This document shows positions 55,528 through 64,000 of a stretch of 64,000 bases of DNA, in pieces. This stretch comes from Mucor racemosus (Eukaryota; Mucoromycota; Mucoromycetes; Mucorales; Mucoraceae). Within the stretch, counting starts at the first letter, position 1. Each line of letters begins with the position of its first letter. The position numbers and the translations under genes are program-made. The notes under the pieces are model-generated. The model saw nothing but the letters and a program-made list of their open reading frames with translations. It had not been told where the DNA came from and did no database searches. Location: assembly GCA_027405735.1 (NCBI GenBank), contig JAPEHQ010000003.1:1054001-1118000 (forward strand), read 5' to 3'.

Positions 55528-58137
55528 CATTGTTGATTTACAGATGCATGTATCCTTTATTATTTGGTTAGTAATGTAGTTTGTGAACAAGCTCACTTTT
55601 GCTCACTCAAATATCCAACAAACAATGAAAATAGCTTGTTGTAATGTAATATGAACAGAATACGGGATGTCTTAAATGAATGAAAGTTTGTATATATTGT
55701 TTCGTCTCTTCTTGTAAACATTTAGCATTACACTCCCTTAATTTCATTGTGTCCCAGAGGATATGTGCCCACTACTCTGAAGTTTGAAATAATCATTTCA
55801 AGCTGTCAAAACGATGTGCTCCCTACATTTCTTACATTGAGAAGAGAATTCGAATGAGGAAAATAAGCGAGAAAAAAAAGTAAATTGTACAGAAAACTGT
55901 TATTTTTCTAAACTGTGAGTATTTATGTCTACAAATACACATCACTGAGGTATTGAAATTCATAAAATGCTACAAACAGCAAGAGGTAGAAGGTGATTAA
56001 GGATGTTTCAATTCTCAACCTCTCATGTAAACTTTTTTTAAAAAGATCTTTATCTTAGCTTTAAACTTAATGTATTTGACTTTTGACTTTTTAAAATACA
56101 TGTACATTATGCATAGTCTACTCGTATATTTTTTTACTCCATCAAATGTACGATAGCTTACGCTAATAAGAGTTGTTTTAAGCTTCAAGAGCATGGTTTT
56201 GCAGTGAAACAATATTCAAATACCGATTCCTTGTTCGATTCCCAAATCCAAAAAAAAAATGTCATTTTTGAAATTTTTTTTACATTTTCGCATATTATCC
56301 CCTAAAATATTATGTGAATCTACAAAGCTTATTAAGAGTTTTAAATAGAACTTTGGATAATGGATTGAATGATGGGGCTAACTTGAAAATTTCTCAGCAA
56401 AAAAGGTGCACAATTTTTAAAAATAAAAAAACCGGTTTTTTGTACAAAAGTCTAATTTAAGAATAATCAATATCCAAATAAATACTTTTGTATGACGCTG
56501 TGCAAAATTCCGGTCATTTTGAGCTTAGGAAAGGCATAGTAAAAAATCCCATTTTCGGGGTCAAAATGGCAATTGAACAAAATCGATGGATTTTTGCCTA
56601 TATCTGTAAGGATCGAGAGGTCGACGTGCACCATGTTTTTCATCACCAAAAAAATTCGAGATAAAAATATAGCAAGAAAGTATGACATCCAAAAAATTAT
56701 TTGGCCAATTTTGAGCTTCGAATTTGTGCGAAATTTGCATAAAACAATGCTTTAAAATACCGTTTTCTTGATGATTTTAGCAGAAATATGAATAACTGAA
56801 GATATATATCCTATAATATAGCTGTATTTCTATACTTTTATTCGTCCATTCGGCCAACAAGTAACAAGTTATCTTGACATTTGATTATATTTTATATTAA
56901 AGCACCTATTTTGCGACTGTAGTACAGCGAATGGGGTTATGTCAGCTCAGAAGGCAGTTGCGATAACTCCCGGTAATGCAACTCCAGCTTGTGACACTAG
57001 TCTATTGATAACAATATAGATTGATTTATCCTTTAAATAAAGACATGCTGTATAGTTTTTAGATAAATTTCTATGTGTCTGTTTTAATATTATCTGTTAA
57101 AACTAAAAGATTAACAATATTTTGAAAACTCCATTTTTTCAGAGGAATTTGCCACTTGAATTTTGAACTATAACATTGGAAGAAAAAAAAGGTAAATTAG
57201 CTGTACATTTCAAGGATTTAGTAAATGTTAAATGTGACAGAATATAAGTATTTTAATGGTGGGAATAAATCCTTTGAAAATTAATTTTTAACTGTTTTTT
57301 TTTCTTCTTTTTTCTATCGCTAATATCGTCATCACAATGACTTTTGCTAGATATTACTAAATGAAACATTCACTTTTTATACGTTCAACTATTAGAAATC
57401 AATAGTACATGTGTTTTCTATACATCTGAAGAATATCTAGTATATATTTCTGATGAAACAAAGGCAATCAACTCGTCGGTCCCAACACAGAAATTTATCA
57501 AATGTCAGAAAGGGTTCTAAACTAATTTAAAGAGGATAAACAATTAACTCTCTTGATGTAACCTTCTAATTTTGTAGACAGACTGCGGGTATATCTTGTA
57601 ACTTGGACATTCCATACCTTGTCATTTGATATTTGCTTTTTGAAAAACACTAAATCACCCCACAATAACTGTTGTAAATACTAATTTTGTATACACACTG
57701 AATATATATCAGATATAAATAAAACTATAGCTCCCATCATTAGTATAATCAAGTCATTCTATACACATACCATTTCCATATATACCAGCATGCCAACTAA
57801 AAGTATAAAGAAGATATACTATTCGGTAGTTGAAACTCCCACGATATTCAGTTTAAATGGTCGTACAAAATCATTTTACCTCCAACGTTTGTTTTGTTTT
57901 CATGTACTTTTTTAATGCAAAAAGCAATTTTTCTATTTTGTTTGTATTCAATGTGACCCCAATAAATTCTTCACACGTTATGCCGAGAAACCAAACTTAT
58001 GATTTTCTTTCCTTTTTGTAATTTTAGTGCGATATACTAAGAAGATAGACGAGGGGAAAAATAGAAATCTGAGGAGAACCAACCAACCATAATGCGGGGA
58101 AAGAAGGGACCCAATCATTCATAGACTCCATTAAAGG
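55315..58137. other. Intergenic, long poly(A), no supported gene
   Basis: A run of about 43 A (55483-55525) follows the carrier gene by 170 bp. The remainder is AT-rich with A/T runs. Minus-strand ORFs at 56015-56212 and 56467-56688 are not convincing. A less AT-rich patch near 56925-57000 has no match that I see. Confidence 0.4.
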
Positions 58138-58144
58138 TATAAAA
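58138..58144 (+). promoter_or_regulatory. TATA box of the 149-residue protein gene
   Basis: TATAAAA lies 81 bp before the ATG at 58219 and is followed by a pyrimidine-rich stretch (58185-58210) typical of fungal start regions. Confidence 0.5.
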
Positions 58145-58218
58145 AAAGAAGGAAAAATTTTCTTGAACCCCTTTCCCTCGTCTTTTCTACTTTACTTTTT
58201 TATTTTCTTGATCAAACA

Positions 58219-58668
58219 ATGATGGAATATCATCACGCTACAAATACAAGCCATCCTTATAGTGCCTCCTGCGGTTATTGTCACCACGATGAAATTACAC
58301 ATTATACATTTGGTGAAGACTCAAGTATGACTAGTACACTTTTTATAAATACCACAGTGAATCAACCAAAGGAAGAACCATATCGTTACAACTATCTACT
58401 CAATTTAATGACTGCGCCTGATATGAGTGCCTATTTATCGGTAACAAATGATGATATTTACGCTCTACCTATTCATTTGCAAAAACTTATAATTGAAGCA
58501 AAAGAAGAAATAGTTCTGAAACATGACGAGAAACCAGCTCAAATCCGATTACAAAAAGTTAGAAATCATATTTGGAGACGATCTGATGGTGATTTTGCTA
58601 TTCTAATGAACATGTTGATTGAACTCGTTTCTGATGAAGATGAATTAGATGATTTATTGAGAATGTAA
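58219..58668 (+). CDS. Acidic 149-residue protein of unknown function
   Basis: This single-exon gene has a clear TATA box and pyrimidine tract upstream. The N-terminal 25 residues contain HPYSASCGYCHHDEITHY, two Cys and several His that could hold a metal. The rest is helical and charged (LPIHLQKLIIEAKEEIVLKH, then RLQKVRNHIWRRSDGDFAIL) and ends in an acidic tail (SDEDELDDLLRM). There is no signal peptide or membrane segment. I know no family. Codon composition and acidic/basic patterning support a real protein. Confidence 0.68.
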   Translation: MMEYHHATNTSHPYSASCGYCHHDEITHYTFGEDSSMTSTLFINTTVNQPKEEPYRYNYLLNLMTAPDMSAYLSVTNDDIYALPIHLQKLIIEAKEEIVLKHDEKPAQIRLQKVRNHIWRRSDGDFAILMNMLIELVSDEDELDDLLRM

Positions 58669-58923
58669 AATTCATTAATTATCTATCTTTTCACTCCCGT
58701 AATCCTCCTTATTATTTTGTTGTTTTAATGTAAATATCTCACTATAACACCCACTTTTTTTTTCTTTTTCTTCCTTATACCATCAAGTTTTTAAAAAAAA
58801 CAAATAACAATAAATAATTTTATTGGGGCTTCTTCTTCATCATCTTCTTTTGTTTAATCATACTTTTCTTATATCGTTTATAATTTTAGTAGCCATTTGA
58901 GTAACATCCTTTCCTAATTGGGT

Positions 58924-59200
58924 CTAAGTAATTTCGCCTGGTTTACGTTCATTTGCTTTGACACGTTGAGTATATCTGTCGGTGAAATTATTTATCCAGT
59001 CGCACAACTTTTCATGATTGTAAAGATTGGCTTTGTAAAACATGTGGAGAAAACCACCCAATAATGGTATTAATATAAATATAAAATCAATGGTAATATT
59101 GTACATCATACGCATGATTAGCCAAAGTGGAATACCAAAAGTAGTTGGTAAATAAACTTTTGTCATAAATAGCAATTAGTTTCAATACAGCGGCTCCACC
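58924..59200 (-). pseudogene. DUF4112-type membrane gene, truncated at a hexamer array
   Basis: The minus-strand frame from 59175 down reads FGIPLWLIMRMMYNITIDFI, FILIPLLGGFLHMFYKANLY and NHEKLCDWI, the second half of a DUF4112 domain (M..N...D...G..P..GD..D...KAN..N). The preceding helix GGAAVLKLIAIYDK is in another frame: AAAA at about 59163 would have to be AAA for continuity. Upstream of GGAAV the (CCGTAA)n array begins at once, so the first half of the domain (usually GLD..IGLIP..GD) is missing. Either the array expanded into the gene or the gene was cut. One base could also be a sequencing error. Confidence 0.65.
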
Positions 59201-59529
59201 GTAACCGTAACCGTAACCGTAACCGTAACCGTAACTGTGACCGTAACCGTAACCGTAACCGTAACCGTAACCGTAACTGTGACCGTAACCGTAACCGTAA
59301 CCGTAACCGTAACCGTAACCGTAACCGTAACCGTAACCGTAATCGTAACCGTAACCGTAACCGTAACCGTAACTGTGACCGTAACCGTAACCGTAACTGT
59401 GACCGTAACCGTAACCGTAACCGTAACCGTAACTGTGACCGTAACCGTAACCGTAACTGTGACCGTAACCGTAACCGTAACCGTAACCGTAACTGTGACC
59501 GTAACTGTGACCGTAACCGTAACCGTAAC
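59199..59529. repeat. (CCGTAA)n hexamer array 1
   Basis: This is a tract of about 330 bp with unit CCGTAA on the plus strand, interspersed with CTGTGA variants at irregular intervals (seven in all) and one CGTAAT variant. Reading frames give TVTVTV or YGYGYG, so the overlapping ORFs on both strands are by-products. The unit differs from the common fungal telomere unit (TTAGGG on the other strand) by one base. Confidence 0.95.
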
Positions 59530-59650
59530 CCTCAATATTCGTTTTCCTCAGAACTATATAATTCAAGTTTTTTTTCTAGCCAATCAATAATTTAATTTTT
59601 TGCCTGCCAATCAAACTTCCTGTTTCCCATTCAATTTTTTTTAGCAACAT

Positions 59651-59770
59651 TACGGTTACGATTACAGTTACGGTTATGGTTACGGTTACGGTTACGGTTA
59701 CGGTCACAGTTACGGTTACGGTTACGGTTACGGTTACGGTTACGGTTACGGTTACGGTTACGGTTACGGT
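59651..59770. repeat. (TTACGG)n hexamer array 2, opposite orientation
   Basis: About 120 bp of TTACGG units, with GATTACAG, TTATGG and GGTCACAG variants, lie 121 bp after array 1 in the opposite orientation. The pair could fold as a long hairpin. Array 2 ends immediately before TTTATTTTTTTTCTTTCAG and the gene at 59802. Confidence 0.95.
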
Positions 59771-59801
59771 TTATTTTTTTTCTTTCAGTTTTCAAATCTC
59801 A

Positions 59802-60803
59802 ATGTCTCTACCTACGAATTTTAAACCTGGCAAAGATTTAATGGCAAAAATAATCCTACAAGATCTAAAAGTCATAAATTTTATCACTGAATCTCTGACA
59901 AAAACAAAAGATGATTATTCTATTGGCAATTGCGAATGGAATGATGGTACACGCTCTGATATGGTTCTTGAGGCAAAAAGTGCCCTCTCAGATCTCCCTC
60001 CCTTAATCTTGGAGATTCAACATACAATTAACATAGCGTTTATGAGAAGGGCTGTTAATTACTGTTTACAAGCGTTTACCAGATATAATATTGAACCTAT
60101 AATATTGGTTATTTGTGTTGAGAAGATACACCAAGATATAAATAAGCATGTGAAAACAAGTACGCTCCCAGGAGTTTTCTCATACTTTTCTCAACCATGG
60201 GCCCAACATTGCTATATCATTTCCAAAGAAAGTATTCAAGAGAATAGCACAACCCCTCTGAACCCATTGATCGCGCTCGGATCATTTTTCACAAACCGTA
60301 GTTTATCAATTGCCAACAACCCTTTTAACAATGATCCAACAATCCAGTATCTGTATATCTTAGCATTTCACCAGCATCAAATCGGCACTATTAATAAAGA
60401 TACACCATTGACATTGATGGATTCTCAGCTCATGGAATACGATAGACTAATAACGTTCGCAAATACACTTGATGAACCACTGTTGGTAGAAGCAGCTAAC
60501 GATGCAAAATCCAGGACTCTCACAATGAAAAGGAAATATAATGATTTATTTACTGCGGAATCTTCATCTAGTATAACAAACGTGATAGAACCCGAAGTTG
60601 ATAAAAACAATGACATGTATGAAGCAGCCATGGAATTTGTCGCTGAATTTAAGCAAAAGAAAGTGGAGGAAGGGAAAAGAATGGATTGGGTGACCTGTCT
60701 GAAAGAAGGAAAGGATTTGAAGATATTAAATTATAAAAATACCGAATCATTACGCATTCAATTCCTCAAGTATATGAAAGGAAAGTCAAAACAAATAAGA
60801 TAA
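59802..60803 (+). CDS. ExQ-type (Rpn-like) nuclease-family protein
   Basis: I start at 59802 (MSLPTNFKPGKDL); the frame is open upstream only because the hexamer array has no stop. A splice acceptor (TTTCTTTCAG) lies 15 bp before the ATG, so a 5' exon may have been lost to the array. The 333-residue protein has LPPLILEIQHTI, FMRRAVNYCLQAFTRYNIEP and IILVICVEKI, which resemble PD-(D/E)xK nucleases of the Rpn/YhgA group, where an Asp precedes ExQ and a later Arg...Tyr. The C-terminus is charged (KQKKVEEGKRMDWV). Those families promote recombination or belong to transposons; the role here is inferred. A homologue in the opposite orientation starts at the window end. Confidence 0.62.
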   Translation: MSLPTNFKPGKDLMAKIILQDLKVINFITESLTKTKDDYSIGNCEWNDGTRSDMVLEAKSALSDLPPLILEIQHTINIAFMRRAVNYCLQAFTRYNIEPIILVICVEKIHQDINKHVKTSTLPGVFSYFSQPWAQHCYIISKESIQENSTTPLNPLIALGSFFTNRSLSIANNPFNNDPTIQYLYILAFHQHQIGTINKDTPLTLMDSQLMEYDRLITFANTLDEPLLVEAANDAKSRTLTMKRKYNDLFTAESSSSITNVIEPEVDKNNDMYEAAMEFVAEFKQKKVEEGKRMDWVTCLKEGKDLKILNYKNTESLRIQFLKYMKGKSKQIR

Positions 60804-60919
60804 AAGTTATCATAAGTTTGCCTAGTATTTTTTATGGAATAAAGAATTTTTTAAACCAAGTAATCCTTTCTCTAGTCTCGTTGTTCTTTATCCCAAATAC
60901 TGCATACCCAAATTTAATA

Positions 60920-63386
60920 CAGTGGAGTCTGGTTTTTGGATTCAGAAAGATAGATCGAAAGGGGTTTCCAGTATCCAAAATGGGCTTTTAAACTACAGAA
61001 GCACAGAAAATCAACCAGTAAAGTAAAAACTACTTGGTCTTTTCTTATATATCGTTTTAATTACGGTATACATGAAAGCTTCCAACGCCCTTTTGAATTA
61101 TCATAAAACCATAGCTACATCTTTATCAGGTAAACCATTTGCAACTTGGCAAGCCCTTCTAAATACCCACGGAATTACTACCTGGCATGACCGTACATCC
61201 TCTTCTCCTCTCACTTATTTCGATTATGTCCTATATGCTCTAGTATCACTCAACGGAATGTGGCTTTCCAGAAACTATATGATTCCATCCGCAATGCTAC
61301 TCACATTCATTCACAATGCAATGTATCCATCCGTGGCAGAGCCACCATTCTCAATTCACTCATTTATTCTAAATTATGACACGTTCTGTGTCTCACAATC
61401 TTTACCAAAGCCCAATTACTCTCTCTCTCTCAGAGGACCTGGCACCTCGTTTATTAACTTTCGAATTTTCCCTAGACTCTCATTCGATATTCTCTCAACC
61501 TCGTTCCAGTGGCGGTGTGGGTCTTCTGGATCCACTGAAACAACAACAAGCTCTACAGTGGTACTGGGTGTGCCCGCTCCTCCTTCACTACCTCGGTTCT
61601 CCTCTTGTTGCCAAATACTCCTCTCTAACCTTTTCTCATTTCTTGTATTACCTTTTCTTTCCTACCTCCAGATGCCGGATATGGTTCCCTCAGCGACCAT
61701 TACACCATCTGTCTTATCTCAATCCACTCATTAACTTACAACCTTGTATTTCCACCTTCCAACATCATACCATGTTTGATACATGTTATATAGATACTAT
61801 TACTTGCTTAACGTTACCTTTCTATGACATTTTATTACAATCTGTACCTACTGACCATCCTTTTTTCTCTAGTTTTATACATCCGGATTTAGTTTTACAA
61901 AGCTACCTTAGTGCCAAGAAGCTTCTTGTAAGCGATGTTTTCTACTTTGATTCTACTTCACAGGTGCTTTGTGTTCGTTCCTCCTTTCGTCAATTTACTC
62001 GTCATCTAACAGTCTTTAAAAGTGTTGCTATGCTCGTTTCATCATACCAACTACGGTTTAAATCCTTCTTTTATAACAATGTTCCATCACCCCTCGTCTA
62101 TCCTTAGATGTTGCTCATCCGCCTTCCTTACGTCCATTCTGTCTACGCCTCCTCTCTCCTCCTTCACAATCACCTTCCCGTTTTTCTGGCTCGTCTCCCT
62201 GTTGTGGTCGTCTTCCGTTGAATAGCATCTGCTATTACAAAAAAAGTCTCTTCCGTCCTCCACCACCTCCCTTCAACTCTTCTCTTCAATCTCATCAATG
62301 GCGGTCCTTTTGGTCCTCATCCATCCCCCCCTCCCGCCAGAACGGTTTGGTATAAGGCCATTTTTCATAAAATCCCTTCCCGATCACTATTACATTACCG
62401 CATCCCCCAAGATCACCCTTCTCCGCTATGCAACATTTGCTCCAACTCTTCTGTTGAAGATGTTACACACTTCCTTTTTTCCTGCCCTTCAAAACTATTG
62501 GTTTGGCGCGAGATGTATCAAACATACATATCTCCATCCGTCCTCTCTGATGCGGCTCTTCTCTATTCCTTATAACAGCTTTTACGCTGCTCACCTCTCC
62601 CTCACGATCGTGATAGCTCACTTCCTTTCACTGATCTGTCTCTTCTTCAACTCTTTGCTTGCACACTTGTAACTATTTGGCAAGCACATTAGTGTTGGAT
62701 CTTCGACGGAACCCTGTTTCTCTCGATCTCGGTAACACATCGTCTTACTCGCTCTCTTGCTCGCCTGGATGCCGAGTTACAGCTAGATTTGTAAGTATTT
62801 AGCTATAATTTTATCTAATCTCATCTTATTTCTTTTCTTCTATTTCTTTTCATTTTAGTCTACTTATTCCTTTTGTAAATACCCAGTCTTTTCTATCACT
62901 CATCACGACATCTAAAGGGCTTAAATAAAAAACTGGAGTACGTCTCCCGTACAAAAAAGAATTCACTCACTTTCATTTTTTTATAAATATAAATAATAGC
63001 TATCTATTTTATCTTCAAACAAACCTATTTGAAATCTAATATATTTGAGTTATCAACTAACCATTTATGATCCCTTCATCTAGCGCCAATTTAACAGTAT
63101 ACTGTAATAAGTGCTAAAAAAAAAGAATGTATTTAATTAGATATTATACACATCTTTAGTTTAAAACATGAGAAAAAACTCATTAGAATTCTTTTTTAAA
63201 AATATAATATTTAAATAGTTGTAACAGTCTATAATTAAACAGAATAGTAACTGATGAGCGACACTCAAGAAGAACCAGTTTTGATAAAGAAAACAAATAT
63301 CTATATAATTAAAGGCTCGGATACTATAAGCCTGTATGCAACTTTTTTTTATTAAAAAACGGTTTCCAAAAAACCAGACTCCACTG
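60920..63386. mobile_element. 2.47-kb element with mariner-type inverted ends
   Basis: The left end is CAGTGGAGTCTGGTTTTTGG and the right end, read on the minus strand, is CAGTGGAGTCTGGTTTTTTG, continuing GGA in both. TA flanks both sides (60918-60919 and 63387-63388). Inside lies the LINE remnant rather than a transposase, so it is best read as a short Tc1/mariner/pogo-type element into which a LINE was inserted. Without the LINE the element would be about 0.6 kb. Confidence 0.78.
61072..62940 (+). mobile_element. 5'-truncated, decayed LINE (non-LTR retrotransposon)
   Basis: Fragments in several plus-strand frames match the 3' half of LINE reverse-transcriptase ORFs: PRSSGGVGLLDPLKQQQALQ near 61500-61560, then the KAIFHKIPSRSLLHYRIP block near 62350-62400, and the zinc-finger-like CNICSNSSVEDVTHFLFSC near 62430-62490. 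Frame changes and stops break it. The reverse-transcriptase core (YADD) is absent, so the copy is 5' truncated. Base composition is clearly richer in C and T than its surroundings. Confidence 0.78.
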
Positions 63387-63531
63387 TAAAAATCAATTTG
63401 TTGGCGAAACGAAGACGAATAAAGTGATTATATGCCCATCCCTGGTATCGCCATCTTTTTGATCCTTGACAACTATTATTTAGTTATTTATTATGTATAA
63501 AGAAAACCCATTATGAATGTTATAAGTATGA

Positions 63532-64000
63532 CTAACAATCACTTATATCCCTTATAATGGGATTACCAATATCTCGCAACTTTTGTTTCTGCATTTTATC
63601 ATCGGAAAAATAGATTGCGAATACCACTAAAGGGTCAAGTTCGTTCGATTCGTCTTCACTAAAGCTAATTGCATCTTTGAGGATGATTAGGCACTTTTCT
63701 GCCCATACAGTACTATCGAATATCTGCCAATGAGAATTTTCCAAAGTGGGTGACAGCATTGGCCTTACTGACGAGGAAATCTTGTCAATACAAAGAATAA
63801 CAAGCAAAGGTTGAATGTCAAAGCGATAGAATATCTCCAAGCATTTTTTAACTGATTGTTTCATCGACATTTTTGTAATATTTGATTGAATCTCCAAAAG
63901 GATTGCACGTGGTTGAGCCATGTAAAGAACAAAATAAGAACCATTAGCCAAAAATTCTACTTGAACAAAACTGAAAGTAGGACAATCCTCTTTTATAATG
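63532..64000 (-). CDS. ExQ-type (Rpn-like) nuclease-family protein, partial
   Basis: The minus-strand frame ends at 63532 and stays open to the window edge (EDCPTFSFVQVEFLANGSYF upstream), so the N-terminus is outside. AILLEIQSNITKMSMKQSVK and FYRFDIQPLLVILCIDKI line up with LILEIQHTINIAFMRRAVNY and FTRYNIEPIILVICVEKI of the gene at 59802. The conserved Arg at FMRR is Lys or Ser here. It ends soon after DPLVVFAIYFSDD, much earlier than its relative, so it may be a shortened copy. The two face each other across the TIR element. Confidence 0.62.
   Translation of the reverse strand, partial: IIKEDCPTFSFVQVEFLANGSYFVLYMAQPRAILLEIQSNITKMSMKQSVKKCLEIFYRFDIQPLLVILCIDKISSSVRPMLSPTLENSHWQIFDSTVWAEKCLIILKDAISFSEDESNELDPLVVFAIYFSDDKMQKQKLRDIGNPIIRDISDC

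Noticed and set aside
56200..56245. tRNA-like GTTCGATTCCC stretch
   Set aside because: The flanking five bases do not pair as a T-stem and no acceptor or anticodon arm can be drawn.
59182..59590. Long ORFs of Thr-Val or Tyr-Gly repeats on both strands
   Set aside because: They are translations of the hexamer array, which has no stop in several frames.
61072..61734. 220-codon ORF as an independent gene
   Set aside because: It is one of several frames of the decayed LINE.
1..64000. CRISPR arrays, rRNA genes, bacterial operons
   Set aside because: No regularly spaced repeats with unique spacers, no rRNA-like sequence, and gene structure with introns is eukaryotic.

Overview
The window looks like a scaffold piece from a mucoralean-type (Mucoromycota) fungus. 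It is very AT-rich, and its genes are split by short introns (about 44-93 nt, mostly GTAAGT-like donors). The recognisable gene set is fungal: a chitinase with a chitin-binding tail, an EF-hand MscS channel, an alpha-actinin, a homeodomain factor of the phx1/Hoy1 kind and a mitochondrial carrier. Assignment to Mucoromycota rests on this style and on remembered resemblance of several orphan families. No rRNA, tRNA or CRISPR array was found.

Region by region. 1-8.7 kb is repeat-dominated: a long non-coding repeat, a dead hAT transposase gene and two solo LTRs with perfect 5-bp target-site duplications. 8.7-11.6 kb holds four tandem KCTD-like BTB genes in an A-B-A-B order; a fifth copy (B type) is dead. 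12.07-19.55 kb is a large inverted duplication: two 2.5-kb arms that mirror each other with no net length difference, both carrying the same broken KCTD copy and an identical 136-codon ORF. The spacer holds a five-exon gene of unknown family on the minus strand. 20-25 kb is nested repeats.

25.4-39.4 kb is the stable genic core: MscS channel (minus), homeodomain factor (plus), a four-segment membrane protein (minus) divergent from alpha-actinin (plus) with two RFX X-box-like sites between them, a newly assembled 66-aa membrane protein gene, and the GH18 chitinase. 39.6-46.5 kb returns to repeats, a broken gene, an orphan 222-aa ORF behind an LTR-like segment, and a 499-bp Tc1/mariner-type MITE. 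46.8-48.1 kb encodes a secreted protein with seven six-cysteine modules. 54.2-55.3 kb encodes a mitochondrial carrier, probably of the NAD+ (Yia6) branch.

58.2-64 kb is again unusual. A DUF4112 gene is cut by a (CCGTAA)n hexamer array, which faces a second array of the same hexamer in the opposite orientation. Beyond lie two opposed copies of an ExQ-type (Rpn-like) nuclease-family gene, with a LINE 3' remnant lying inside a 2.47-kb element that has mariner-type inverted ends. Exon joins were assembled by eye from reading-frame continuity. No homology search was run, so family names come from motif recognition.
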